Positions 12,030-24,109 are shown, counted from the first letter of the stretch. The stretch is DNA of 64,000 nt from Megalonaias nervosa (GCA_016617855.1 JAECUM010003647.1:124001-188000), one strand, 5' to 3'. Notes: generated by a model from the letters alone, not told the origin. Made by a program: numbers and translations.

Positions 12030-12232
12030 CCTTTACCAAAACAATATTCTGTGATAGCTGATCCAACAGTGAGTCATCATTTGTTTGACAGGGTTGTCAA
12101 TGTGCGACAAGGGTACCCTGTACCCTTTGGTCTCCGAGGAACCATCATTGGAATCTTGCCTGCAGAGAGGGAGTCAGACACATTGTATGAAGTCTTATTT
12201 GATGAGGAATTTCAAGGAGGAATTACCATCAG
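12030..12232 (+). CDS. XRN1: XRN1 exon: first part of the SH3-like domain
   Basis: Encodes PLPKQYSVIADP, then FDRVVNVRQGYPVPFGLRG, TIIGILPAERESDTLYEV and LFDEEFQGGITIR. This is the most diagnostic block in the window: animal XRN1 proteins share DRVVNVR, VPxGLRGTIIGI, RESD and LFDEEFxGGxTIR here. The domain packs against the nuclease core and helps shape the path of single-stranded RNA. The acceptor is TTTACAG; the donor is AG|GTATCA, leaving phase 2, which is completed by the first base of the next exon to give Arg. An open frame continuing past 12233 is intronic read-through. Confidence 0.97.
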
Positions 12233-12439
12233 GTATCAATACACAGTATCAGCTTTATGTAGTTATTGACCAGCAGTTATCATCCAGTAACAGTACACAG
12301 CATCTGCCTTTGGCACATTTACTGAATGGCTCCCTCTTGACACTTTACACACCCACACTCCTCCCATGGTCTAGTTGGTCCGAAATGAAAATGTTGCCAC
12401 TTGGACATGCAATAAAGCTGTCAAAATAATATTGCTACT

Positions 12440-14020
12440 CCTGTATGGAAATGGATGGTCATGTACAGGGTTTTCATTAAAAGACTTTTTATGATGCCTA
12501 GTTGGTCATAATGAAACTAGTGCCAATCTGATATCCAGTATGCCCATCACAGTAGCCATTTTGAAAATTTTGTTATTGCTACTCCTAAATGGAGAGTCCT
12601 ATTGAAATGATGTTTTCACCAGAAGACTTATTATGATGTTTAGTTCATCCTAAATCAAAATGGTGCCCATCTGACGTCCAATATGGTCACAGAGACCATC
12701 TTGAAAATCTTGTTATCAATACTACTCCTGAATGGTTGGTCTTCTCAAAATGACTTCTTATGATGATTAGTTGATCCTAAATGAAAATAGGGTTCAGGTC
12801 TGATGCCCAATATAATGGCCACTTAAAAATCTTATTGTTAGTCCTTCTGAACAGAATGTAATATTAACATGGGAGGTTTTCACCTGAAGATTTCTTCTGT
12901 TTGGTACTAAATGAAAATGGTGCCTCTCAGACATCCAGTATGGTCAGCACAGTGGCTAGCTTGAAAATCAGGTTATAACTGCTACTCCCGAATGGATGGT
13001 CATATCAACATGGGGGTTTCACCAATAGACTCCCTATGATGTCTGGTTGGCCTTAAATGAAAATGGTGCCAGTGTGATGTACAATATGTCCACCAGTTTT
13101 CATCTTGAAAATTGGTTATTGCTACTCCAACAAAAAGTACTGTTGCCATGGGGTTTTCATCAGAAGAATTCTTACGATGTCTGCTTGTTCCTAAATGAAA
13201 ATTGTGTTAATCTGATATGGTCATGACAGTGGCCATCTTTAAAGTCCTGATGTTGCTAATCCTTCTGAATGAAAAGTAATATTGCCGTGGAGTTTTTCCC
13301 AGAAGACTTCCTATTATGTCAAGGTGGTCCAGAATAAAAACGGTGTTGATCTGATGTCCGGTATGATCAAACAGTGGCCATCTTGAAAATATTGTTATCA
13401 TTATTCCTCCTGAATGGATAGTCTTATCACCATGGATTTTTTACTAAACAACTTTTATGATGTTGGGTTGGTCCTGATGGCGCCATTCAGATATTGATAA
13501 TGGCTGCTTGTTATCACTATTTCTCCGGAAATATTAGGATATCAGCTTGTCGTTTTCACTGAAAGACCTCTTATGATGTCTGGTTGATCTAAACGAAATA
13601 TGGTGCTAATCCGACATATAATATGACTGCTACAATGGCCAACTTGTAAATCATGTAATCACTAGGTGGCAGCTCATATCGATATTGTACTTTGAACAAA
13701 CAAATTTCATATGTTATATAGTTGGTATTAAATAGAAAGCACCAAAAATCGTATGGTGTATAGTTGATACTAAATAGAAATGATGCCAGTCTGATATTAG
13801 ATATGGCCACCATGGCATCCTTCTTGAAAATCTTTGTTATTTTTACTTCTCCAAAATGGAAAGGCTTTTCAGCATGGGGTTTCCACCAGAAGACTTCTTA
13901 TGATGCCTTGTTGATCATAAACGAAAATGGTGCCAAGCTGATATCTTTATGTCCAACACTGCAGCTAATATTAACAGTTTGTTATTGCGGGAGAATAGCA
14001 AAGATGGTTTCAGCACTGTA
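12440..14020. repeat. About 140 bp degenerate repeat family, locus 1 (about 10 units)
   Basis: Units share GGATGGTCATATCAACATGG, GGTTTTCACCAGAAGACTTC, TTATGATGTCTGGTTGGTC, CTAAATGAAAATGGTGCC, ATCTGA..TCCAGTATGG and CATCTTGAAAATCTTGTTAT. Units differ by 20-30 percent by eye, so the array is old. Confidence 0.85.
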
Positions 14021-14239
14021 GTTAAAGAAAACAAATTGTCTTATCTTTAATTCCAGTCATTGGAACATCAGGCACTCTTTAAACATTGTTTCTTATTGCC
14101 AACTAGTACTTTTATCTTCCATGGTAAACTAAAACCAAAAAAATATTTTTAGGAAAAACATATAAAATGTTTAGAAAAACAACCTGCCCACCCTAATTTT
14201 ATGACCAGTGCAATCAGAAACACACATTTTTTGGTTTGG

Positions 14240-14715
14240 CCTTAGTGTCACAAAGCACCCTGGTATAATGATCTGCCTACTGCTCGTATTAAAAAACTGA
14301 AAGTCTTTATCTGTCAGAAAACATCCTGGTATAAGGTTCTGCTTTCAGTGTGACTGCCATTGATAAATAATATCAAAGACTTTATCTGTCAGAAAGCATC
14401 CTGGTTTAACGTTCTGCCTTCCAGCATGACTGCCATTAATAAATAATATCAAAGACATTATTTGTCAGCAAGCAACGTGGAATAAGGTTCTTTGTTCCAG
14501 TATGACTGCTGTTGATAAATAATATCAAAGACTTTATCTGTCAGAAAGCATCCTGGTTAACGTTCTGCTATCCAGTATGACTGTCATTGTTAAATAATAT
14601 CAGAGACTTTATCTGTCAGAAAACATTCTGGTTTAACATTCTGCCTTCCAATATGACTGCCATTTATAAATAATATCAAAGTCTCTATCTGTCAGAAAGC
14701 ATCATACTAGCCAGT
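14240..14715. repeat. Minisatellite, about 90-105 bp unit, 5 copies
   Basis: Units share TTTATCTGTCAGAAAGCATC, CTGGTTTAACGTTCTGCCTT and TGATAAATAATATCAAAGAC. Confidence 0.85.
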
Positions 14716-15267
14716 ATTACTTGCCCTTGCATTTGTCTTTTAGATAAAAATCAACCAGGTAAGCCATCTCAGGCCCACTTGGGCCTCATGCTACAAATTA
14801 TGTCTGTGCATCTGCTAGTCACAGTTTTGTCTGGTGAATAGCTCCAGAATCCTTTAAGTTATCTTCGTAATACTTAGTATGCATTTTATAATGAGAAGAA
14901 TTTGTGTCCCATATAAAATTAATCTTTGTCAGATTTATACTTTCTTGTCCCCAATTTTTGAAAATTTCATTTATACTTTGTATTTTGCATGGTATGGAGT
15001 GGTTATTCCAGAAGCACTTGCTTGCTGACAAGATGCAACAGGCAGTCAAAATGTCAAACATGTGTTCATCTAATTGCCTATTTATTTGTCTCACAGATTT
15101 GTGTTAAGTAGTTGTTATCAGACTTATGATGTATGTGTACTGTTAGACAGGGACAGTTCAGGGTGATACATAGGTAAATAGATAAAAAGGCAAGACTGCA
15201 TTGGTGGGGACATCTGTCACACTGTAACTGGTGACACATTAACATACCAGTTGCTTTTTTCTTGTAG
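14716..15267. other. XRN1 intron end, no feature seen
   Basis: Between the minisatellite at 14240-14715 and the exon starting at 15268. Short opposed open frames at 14819-15107 show no known motif. Confidence 0.45.
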
Positions 15268-15922
15268 ATCCTGTACAGGCCGTGGTTACAGGACTCCCTC
15301 AGCTTCTATTGTTAATTTATCTCATGGAGAAAGGAAAAATGGCGTAAAAACTAGTGTGGCAAATACATTGCAAAAACCGTACCAGCACTTGCAACAGAGC
15401 AAGAACACTTCCAGTGCTACAACAAGGTATTCAGATATAGTCCGAGTTCAAAACCAAGGTTACCAAAATGATAACTTTGGTGGTTACTATGACAGCCAGA
15501 AGAAGCATGGACAAAATCATGGTAACTATGACTACCAAGGAGCTTACCAAGGCAATGAAGGAGGAGTGTATTGTAATCAGAATTATAGTGGGTATGATAG
15601 CCAAGGAAGTAGACAGGAGCATAGGACACGTTACTATGACCACAGAGGAGGTCAAGAGCAAAGGACAGATTACTATGACAGCAAGGGAGGTAATCAGAGA
15701 AACAACACAGCAGATAAACATAGAGGGCATATGCAGCAGTTTTTAAAACAGAAAGATCAATATTCAGGACAAGTTTTCAATGGAGACAGTAAAGAATCCC
15801 CACAGTTTGTGACCCCCAAAGTGAGCAGTAGAATATCAGCCACCAAGAAGTCCTCTTTAGGAGACAACACAACAGAACCCTTTACGGGTCAGTTGTCTAG
15901 CAATGATGCATCCAAAAAGGGA
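15268..15922 (+). CDS. XRN1: XRN1 exon: end of SH3-like domain plus Y/G/Q/N-rich tail
   Basis: The first residues, SCTGRGYRTPSASIVNLSHG, finish the SH3-like domain and match human GRGYRLPTSALVNLSHG closely. The remaining roughly 195 residues are low complexity. Between about 15450 and 15700 tyrosine-aspartate units repeat (GYYDSQKK, NYDYQGA, GYDSQGS, RYYDHRGG, DYYDSKGG) in a G, Q, N and R background. The DNA behind them is also loosely repetitive, so the tail probably grew by slippage or short duplications. Such Y/G/Q/N segments behave as prion-like or condensate-forming regions in other RNA proteins; that role here is inference. The exon ends at phase 0 before donor GTAAGT. Confidence 0.93.
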
Positions 15923-16203
15923 GTAAGTATTGATTTTATGACTTAAAGCACTGTCTATTGAGATGTAGGAGCCTTTTAGTAATTCCCATTTCCATCAGTT
16001 CATCTTATTCTTAATTCTTGTAACCACATGGAATGTTGCTTGCATGCAACATAGTACAAGAACCATTCACCATGTGACAAGAAAATCAACCTTTAGATCT
16101 AGATGCATCTTTAATGGGTTGGTCTTCCACACCATTTTGGACCAAGTTTTGGTCCTTGTGAATCATTTTCATTCATGTATATTTATGTGTGTATATGTGT
16201 GTG

Positions 16204-16241
<38 letters not shown>

Positions 16242-16249
16242 TATGTATG

Positions 16250-16305
<56 letters not shown>

Positions 16306-17018
16306 TGCAATTATGCTTTGAATTGATGAGACCTAGAAGGAGTTGAATGGATTTCTAACATTCCACATCATCATTTAGATGAGTTATGGCCCCTGAATGC
16401 TCATCTCCTCCCAACTTTGGTTTTCCAACACAAGTTCCCCTCTCGCTAAGACCATGAGACCTATGTGTAGTGAGCAGAAACCTTTGTGATGCACCCATTG
16501 CTGCTAGTTCTAGTTCCATATGATTTTCAAAATAATAGAATTTTCCGTTAAACTAAGTCATTTGACCAACATCACAAAACAGTGGAATTTGGTGACAAGT
16601 GTTACAGACCCAACCAAAAAACATTGAGAAATATGAATGCATTACGTTTACTGAGATAATGGAAATGAACTGTTGTTGCTGTAAAAACATGTCCATTTTT
16701 TGGGTTGATTGGAATATTTTGTAGTAAGAAGAAAATCCTGTTTTCCAAGATTCTCATATCTACAGTAACTAAAAACGGTGACAACAGCTGCATTTATTCA
16801 CAGAAATTCCGTGCTAGATGCAACATTTATTTTCCTGTAAGATTGTTAATTATATTTAAGTGTTCAGTTAAATAAAAGATTTAAATGCACACTTTAGGCA
16901 CCAGATAATATTTCATTTGTGTTGTACAAGGAGGCATAATGCACTTGATTGTAAGTAACTCCTCAGCTGTCTTAATTTGCATAACTTTGACTGTTCTTTT
17001 GGGGAATTTTTTTTCCAG
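15923..17018. other. XRN1 intron, only a TA-rich microsatellite
   Basis: Intron between exons 15268-15922 and 17019-17411. Apart from the microsatellite near 16205-16305 I see no repeat, gene or element. Confidence 0.5.
16205..16305. repeat. (TA)n microsatellite with GTAT interruption
   Basis: Two TA runs are separated by GATATGTATGTATGT and followed by CACACACACA. It sits in the intron before exon 17019-17411. Confidence 0.95.
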
Positions 17019-17411
17019 AATTCAGAATTTGCAAACATGTGGAAAGAACTTGAAACTTTATCCTCGAAAACAAAAGCATCCCCAAATGGCAACAAAGCCA
17101 ATGAAGTCACTCAGGAAGGATCACTCCAACAGGCTGCAGCAGCACTTCCTAAAGTGACAGCTTCCATATCTGCTGGACAGATAGAAGAAGGAAATAAAAA
17201 TCAAAATAATTCACACACTGGATATGAACAGAAAACAAAGATTGAGCTGCAAAACTTATTTTCTGAGGCTGGTAAAACTAAATCAGTGACTTCTAGTGTT
17301 CAGAATGATGAATTTACAGCCATGATGAAATCACTGGAAATTTCAAATCAGGGTGAAGGGCCTTTTGTGGTCAGTAAAGGAATCTCCAAGGAATCAAGTT
17401 CAAAAGATGAG
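17019..17411 (+). CDS. XRN1: XRN1 exon: NSEFANMWKELETL segment
   Basis: Follows the polypyrimidine acceptor TTTTTTTTCCAG. It begins NSEFANMWKELETLSSKTK, which aligns with DDEFCNIWQSLQ in the tail of human XRN1. Later it contains NDEFTAMMKSLEISNQ, a second F-x-x-M-x-x-L motif, so this exon carries two related short helical motifs about 85 residues apart. The rest is polar and probably disordered. Phase 0 at both ends; donor GTATTT. Confidence 0.9.
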
Positions 17412-17539
17412 GTATTTGAAATTAATCTGCTAAATCTTGACCCAGTCAGATTTTTTATAATAAAGCAGTAATTTTAATATTTTAAAAAGCTTAGTTCCCA
17501 AAGCAATTACAACATTTACTCATTAATAATGTGTATCCA

Positions 17540-18760
17540 ACTGCAGACAGTATAGACCTGCCTTTGGATAATATTGTCAGATCTGCATGTTACAAGGCCT
17601 GCCTTTGGATAATATAGTCAGATCTGCATATAATAAGGCCTGTCTTTGGATAATATAGTCAGAGCTGCATATAACAAGGCCTGTCTTTGGATAATAAGGC
17701 CTGTCTTTGGATAATATAGTCAGAGCTGCATATAACAAGGCCTGTCTTTGGATAATATAGTCAGATCTGCATATTACAAAGCCTGCCTTTGGATAATATA
17801 GTCAGACTGCATATAACAAGGCCTGCCTTTGGATAATATAGTCAGATCTGCATATTACAAAGCTTGCCTTTAGATAATATAGTCAGATCTGCATATTACA
17901 AGGCCTGCCTTTGGATAATATAGTCAGATCTGCATATTACAAGGCCTGCCTTTGGATAATATAGTCAGATCTGCATATTACAAGGCCTGCCTTTGGATAA
18001 TATAGTCAGAGCTGCATATAACAAGGCCTGTCTTTGGATAATATAGTCAGATCTGCATATTACAAAGCTTGCCTTTAGATAATATAGTCAGATCTGCATA
18101 TTGCAAGGCCTGCCTTTGGATAATATAGTCAGATCTGCATATAATAAGGCCTGTCTTTGGATAATATAGTCAGAGACGCATATAACAAGGCCTGCCTTTA
18201 GATAATATAGTCAGACCTGCCTATAACAAGGCTTGCAAAGTTTGGCTACACCTGCATATAATGAGGCCTACCATTGAATAATATAGTTAGACTTTCACAT
18301 AACAAGGACTGGTATTGGATAATATCAGTTGGATTTGTATATGATGAAGCCTGCCGTTGGATAATGTAGTCAAACCTGCATATGACAAGGTCTACCAGAG
18401 GATAATATACATTCAAACCTATATATATTGAGGTCTGATATTGGATACTATAGTCAGACCTGTATATAATGAGGCCTGATATTGGATAATATAGTCAAAG
18501 GTACATATAGTTAGGTCTGTCATTGGGTAATATAATCAGACCTGTATATAATGAGGCCTGTCATTGGATAATAAAGTCAAAGGCACATGTAATAAGGACT
18601 GCCATTGGGTAATATACAGTCAGACTCGCATAAAATCAGACTTACTATTGGATATTAAAAGTAAAACCTGTATATGACAAGTCTGACATTAGATAAAATA
18701 GTCAAACTTATATATAACATTGCCTGCCATTGGAAAATATACAGCCTGCACAAAACAACC
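17540..18760. repeat. Minisatellite, about 43 bp unit, about 28 copies
   Basis: Units share GCCTTTGGATAATATAGTCA, GATCTGCATAT and ACAAGGCCTG. The left two thirds is homogeneous; from about 18230 units diverge strongly, as expected where turnover is confined to one side. Confidence 0.93.
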
Positions 18761-19069
18761 ACTGGGACACCAGCTGGAAATGGTCTTTTTAGACAGGTGT
18801 TTGTTATATACGAAAGAGTCTTGTTGGACAGAATATGGGATAGATGTAAAGACATACAATTGGTATATAGAAATATTGGTAGGTTGATAGATTACATGAA
18901 TGATGGTGTTTTATCTTTCATGATGGAGAGACAAAACCCCCTAATAAACCTTCAGTAGTGTTTGTAACTATGTGTGTCTTGAGATTGAACAATAGCAATC
19001 AGCCATTTTGGGCAGGTTGTCACTATATATAGGTCAAACATGTTTGAAGAGAATCTACTTAATAATAGT

Positions 19070-19605
19070 GGTAGTGATCGTACATGCCGACTTTATCATT
19101 TGATTTTTGTAATCTTATATGCTGACTTTATTATATGATTACTGTAATCTTACATGCTGACTTTATCATATGATTAATCTTATATGCTGATTTTATCATA
19201 TGATTATTGTAATCGTACTTGCCGACTTTATCGGGGGCCCCGAGTGGTCCAAAGTGCTCACCGTTATGGATCACTGTCATCTCACCTCTGTCTGCGTGGG
19301 TTCAAGTCTTGAACTCGGCCAATGTGGTTACATGAGAAAGCTTGCCAGTAGCTTCTCATGGGTCAGTGGTTCTTTCTGGGCTCTTCCTGGGTTCTTCTCC
19401 ACCATTTATACTGGCCGGCATGTATGGCCTATCTTGTGCTGAAAAATGGTGTTAAACCCAACAACAGCAACAACTGACTTTATCATATGATTACTGTAAT
19501 TGTACATGGTGACTTTATCATATGATTATTGTAATCTTTCATGCTGACTTTATCATATGATTATTGTAATTTTATATGCTGACTTTATCATATGATTACT
19601 GTATT
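19070..19605. repeat. Minisatellite, about 36 bp unit, split by a SINE
   Basis: Units share GACTTTATCATATGATTA and TGTAATCTTACATGCT. The array lies at 19070-19232 and 19476-19605 on either side of the SINE. Confidence 0.9.
19233..19475 (+). mobile_element. Full-length tRNA-type SINE, about 243 bp
   Basis: The 5' end GGGGCCCCGAGTGGTCCAAA looks like a tRNA-derived A-box region, and GGGTTCAAGTC at about 19299-19308 is a B-box match; together they would form an internal RNA polymerase III promoter. The 3' end has GTGCTGAAAAATGGTGTTAA and an AAC-rich tail. GACTTTATC flanks it at 19224-19232 and 19476-19484, but that string is also part of the host array. Confidence 0.85.
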
Positions 19606-19724
19606 ATTTTGGTTCATGGATCCATAACATAAATATTATATATGTGTACCACATATAATAACACCTTGACATCACAAATGATATATCATGTAAGGCAAAG
19701 ACATAATAATTAAGGCATCTGAGT

Positions 19725-19990
19725 TTGTTTCAGAGTAATTTCACTATTCAGTACACTATTCGAAGTCATTTCATTATTCATTACTGTTCAAACTAATTTC
19801 ACTATTCAGTATGCTTTTCAAAATAATTTCATTATTCAGTACTCTATTCAAAATAATTTCTCTATTCAGTACACCGTTCAAAGTAATTTCATTAATCAGC
19901 ACACTATTCAAAGTAATTTCATTATTCTGTACACTGTTCAGAGTAATCTCATTGTTCTGTACACTATTTAAAGCCATTTCACTACACTCT
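19725..19990. repeat. Minisatellite, about 30 bp unit
   Basis: About nine units share CAGTACACTATTCAAAGTAA and TTTCATTATT. Confidence 0.9.
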
Positions 19991-20130
19991 GTAGTTTAAT
20001 CTAACATTTGAACTCATTTCCAATTAAATTAGCCCAGTTCAATAATTTTAGTTCTTTCATGGTTACCATGGTGATTAATAGGCTAAAATTATCAGACTAA
20101 GTCCAGTAAATTTCATTGGAAATTAGTACA

Positions 20131-22196
20131 CAGGGTTCCCACGCTACCAGGAAATCAGGAAAAAGTTGGGAGAAATGATAATTTTTTCCTGACCATGAAA
20201 AGTCCTTGAATTTCGCAAATATTGATGAAAGTCGGGAAAACCCCAGGAATTTTCCGCCACCACTTGACGCCTGAAACAATCACATAATTGAGTCGTAACT
20301 AACCCGATAATGAGTTAAATTTATTGAGTTCTAACCAGAATATTCAGAGGGTGCAGTATGGATCATTTGGGTGGTTGCAATAAACATACATGCTGAGTCA
20401 ATCCAAACACTCAGTGAATTAGATTCGTCTAGTAGACTTTTATTTTCAAAGTCAGTTCGATATCCGTATTTTTCTTTACATGAAAGGTATGTAAACCAGT
20501 CTAGCATCACAAGAGGCCAACATGGTGGTGGCAAAGCGTAGCTGCTTACCAGATGGCCTAGCAAACTTTAAACGTTGTTAGATCGAATGATACATGCATG
20601 AAATCGATATGAAAATTATTTTCTCAGAAATTGTGAGTAATAAATCGTTATGTTTTTAATCTGCTGAAAGACACGATAAAACGACGGCATTGATGAAATG
20701 TGACCTGATACTCGCAATTTGCATTGCTAATGGCATGAGTACACAAATCCAACAACCCACATTTTCAAATGTTGTAGAGAAAAAATTTAAAAAATATTAA
20801 ATGAAAGTCATATACTGGTTGTAATAAAAATACAAAAACCAAAAAACACTAAATTTTCCATATTTATATATTCCAAGAACAACTTCTTTAGTTTTGTTGT
20901 ATCACGTGACTACCACGTTGACATGTGCTCTCTGCTTGATAAATCAGACTGGCCAGATCGCTGGTTTTTACAAAAAGTATCTGACTTTCATTTAATATAA
21001 TTGAATTTCTGTACAGCAACATTAAAAAGGAGTTTGTTGTTGATATCACGTGACTATTGGACTTTTGATGTCGTCCTTTGAGATTTGTGAAGTCGTGTCT
21101 AGTAATGCAAATGGCAAGTACCGGGTCAGGTTTCATCCATGCTGTAGTTTTGTCTAGTCTGTCAGCAGATTAAAGACATAACAACTATAATACTTGCCCG
21201 CTGGTAAGCAACTACCATATGTCACTACCGCACAGTGGCGGCAAATTACAAATTTTCGATATACAATTGCAATGACCCCACACCCCAACCTAAATGTCCA
21301 AATATGAAAAATGGTGTGGGAATATTCAGAGGAAACCCGGATTAGAAAACAGACTGCTATTCATTTTAAGCCAAGTTTGTAGTCCAAATTGTTGAATCTC
21401 AGAGCTGAAATGAGAAATTGTCATCCCTTGTATTATATATTAAAAAACATACGAGCCCCTGTATCAATAGAAGTTTGGGGACTGGTTTAATGAATTACAA
21501 GAAGACAAGTTGATTTTACAGAAAATTCAGTCCTTGTTTATACAACAGTATATAATTTTGTAGGTCTTTTGTCAAAATTTAAATCAACCCTTATGAAAAT
21601 GTTTTTTTAAATGATGGATTTTTAACCAGATCATCCTAAGGAAATTAGGTTGTTTGAAAAATCTTGTTTGGGATTTTATTGGCACAGATAAATTCAGGGT
21701 TAAACTCTTCGTTACAAGACAAGATTCTAATTATTTGCATTCATTTTTTTTTTTATATTGTAATAGGAAATGTTTACTTTCTATAGATGCATATATATAT
21801 TGCTATAGAATACTTTAGAATTGGTTTGAAAGGAACAAAACTAATTTATGTTCATTATGTTGTTTCCACACATCAACATAAAGCAGGTCAGCAAATTAAA
21901 GTTAGAATTTTTATTCTGTACATTGAAATGACTTTACATGCCAATTTATAGGAATTTAATCAAATTTGTTTCATGTGACACATTTTGTGGTTTTGTACAT
22001 GATCATCTTTTCTGACTTAGATGTTTTGGAGAGTCTTGAAAGAGAAACATCTTAGAAAATGCATCTTTTATACTCTAAAATGTTCTTTAATTCCATTCAG
22101 TAATGGTCATATGTGAACCTGAAAAAATTAATTTCATCCTGGAAAAACCCTGGAAATGACCTGGAAATTTATCTTTAGAAAAGCGCGGGAACCATG
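20131..22196. mobile_element. hAT-like DNA transposon remnant with internal foldback
   Basis: The left end CAGGGTTCCCACGC and the right end, read on the - strand, CATGGTTCCCGCGC form TIRs; inside both, motifs such as CAGGAAATCAGGAAAAA and CCAGGTCATTTCCAGG continue the terminal pattern. AGTACA is duplicated at 20125-20130 and 22197-22202. An internal inverted repeat pairs about 20500-20750 with 21030-21245 (for example GGTAAGCAGCTAC and TTAATCTGCTGA on the - or + strand). No transposase motif found. The element ends 34 bp before the XRN1 exon at 22231. Confidence 0.7.
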
Positions 22197-22230
22197 AGTA
22201 CAGCTAAAGGAATCTCTTTGTATCTCATAG

Positions 22231-22387
22231 GAGGGAACCAAGGCAATAAAACAAATACTGAGGCTTTCTACCGAGTCTCCAGAAAAGGATGAGGCATCAG
22301 AAAAGAAGGAATTTGATGCCACAACACCACCCAGTGGCACAAGTGCAAATTATGGGATAAAGCTAACGGTTGAAGAGCTCTTTCAAG
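22231..22387 (+). CDS. XRN1: XRN1 exon: GTKAIKQILRL segment
   Basis: Acceptor TATCTCATAG. Encodes EGTKAIKQILRLSTESPEK, acidic and serine-rich sequence, then ANYGIKLTVEELFQ. The start resembles GTRMLKEILKIDG of human XRN1 at the equivalent place. It ends at phase 1 and donor G|GTATGA, and the split codon gives Gly with the next exon. The exon lies only 34 bp downstream of the end of a transposon (20131-22196), leaving a very short native stretch for the branch point and pyrimidine tract. Confidence 0.88.
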
Positions 22388-22689
22388 GTATGATATCAAT
22401 TTTAAATGTACTCCTTTGGTATAAATTATGGTTGAACATGATTCATTTTGGTCCAGATTAAATAAAATATAAAAGTTTTAAAAACCAGTTTTATTTACAA
22501 CTATGTAAAGTTAGTTGCAACACACCTTGAAAAGAAAGTCTGTTACAGTCACATCTGAGATCTTTGTCTTCTTTATCACAATCTTAACATAGTTAAGAAA
22601 TAGACTTTATTTGAATTTCAAACTCACAAATTTAATCTTTTGCAAGTAGTGATTGAACTGATTCTAAATTATTCCTCTCTATTCAGTTT

Positions 22690-23390
22690 TTAAAATATTT
22701 CAGTCTGAGTTGACTTATAAAGCTAGTCCTAATTTAGGATTCATATTCCTAATTCTAATTTAGAATTAAATTCCAATCCTAATTTAGAATTCAAATTCAA
22801 ATTCAAATTCTAATTTAGAATTCATAGTCCAAATCCTAATTTATAATTCATAGTCCAAATCCTTGTTTAGAATTCAGTCAGAATCCTAAGTTTGGATTCA
22901 TATTTCAAATTCTAATTTAGAATTCAAGTTCCAATTCTAATTTAGAATTCAAAGTCCAAATCCTTAATTTAGAATGCCAAGTCCAAATCCAAATTTAGAT
23001 ATCATACACCAAATCCTAGTTTAGAATTCTTAATCCAGGTACTTATTTGGGATTCATAATCCAAGTCCTAATATTGGGTTTCTAGTCCAAATCCTAATTT
23101 AGGATTTATAGTCCAAATCCTAATTCAGGATTTGTAGTCCAAATCTAATTTGGAATTCATGGTCCAAATCCTAATTTAGTTTTCATAATCCAGGTTCTAA
23201 TTTAAGGTTATATTCATAGTCCCAATATAGGGTTTGTAGTCCAAATCCTAATTGATCAATTCGTAGTTCATGTCCCAATTTAGGATTGTAAGTCCAAATC
23301 CTAATTTAGGACTCATAGTCCAAGTCTTAGTTTAGGATGCATAGCCCAAGTCATAATTTATGATTCAGACTAGTTTATAAGTCAATCATG
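22690..23390. repeat. Minisatellite, about 26 bp unit, about 25 copies
   Basis: Units share TCCTAATTTAGAATTCATAG and TCCAAA. It occupies most of the intron between exons 22231-22387 and 23667-23955. Confidence 0.92.
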
Positions 23391-23666
23391 AATTTAGAAT
23401 TTGACTTATTGGTGTCTTAATACATTTATAGAATGACCCAAACATATGATTACTACAGCCAAAATGTAATGATAAAAATATGAAAATAAGAGATATTTAT
23501 TATTAACTGCATACACAGAAATTTAGAACATTATTTTTGGACCAAAGAGTAAGCAGGGTATAGATAAGAGAGCAATGTTTTCTTGACCATTTTTTCCTTG
23601 AGATCCACACTACTGGATTTTACCATAAGAAGTGATAACACAACTTCATTACATATTTCATTTCAG

Positions 23667-23955
23667 GTGCTAAACAGCATAATAAATCTCCCTCACCCCA
23701 AGCAGTTTCTGTGGCAATGGGATCTGCCCAGGGTCAGCCCCAACCTGGAGATGGACCCACCCAAGCTTCAAATCATCAGAGGCCAGGCAGTCAACAGAAG
23801 CAGCAGCAGAAACAACAACAATCAGTTGCACAGCATCTAACAGGACAACCCCTATTGCAGGGTCATTTTGACCCACCACCTGCAGGGTATCAGTCAGATC
23901 AACAACAACAGCATCACCAACCAGCACACAGACACAACCAACAGGGACATAGCAG
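23667..23955 (+). CDS. XRN1: XRN1 exon: Q/H/P-rich linker
   Basis: Begins with two bases that complete Gly, after TTTCATTTCAG. The 95 residues are dominated by Gln, His, Pro and Ser, with runs QKQQQKQQQ, DQQQQHHQPAHRHNQQ and short PPP-type turns. No fold is expected. It ends at phase 2 (AG|GTGAAA), completing Arg with the first base of exon 35689. A decayed copy of the exon's last 20 or so bases lies at about 24017-24039 in the following intron. Confidence 0.87.
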
Positions 23956-24109
23956 GTGAAACATTTTCTTTGTGGTCCACACATCATCCATAGTAACAAC
24001 AACCAGCCTACATATACAACCAACAGGGACATAGCAGATAAAATGTCCTATTTATCTCTACATCCACAAAAACATCAAAATCAACAGCAGCAACTGGCCC
24101 ACAGGCACA

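Noticed and set aside
15417..15730. - strand frames opposite the Tyr-rich exon
   Set aside because: Shadows of the XRN1 exon at 15268-15922.
16044..16346. 100-codon frame with YIYIYI run
   Set aside because: Translated TA microsatellite.
17540..18760. Possible CRISPR-like array
   Set aside because: Units are contiguous direct repeats with no unique spacers, in animal intron DNA; the same holds for the other arrays.
23670..24032. 120-codon hydrophobic - strand frame
   Set aside because: Antisense shadow of the Q/H-rich exon 23667-23955.
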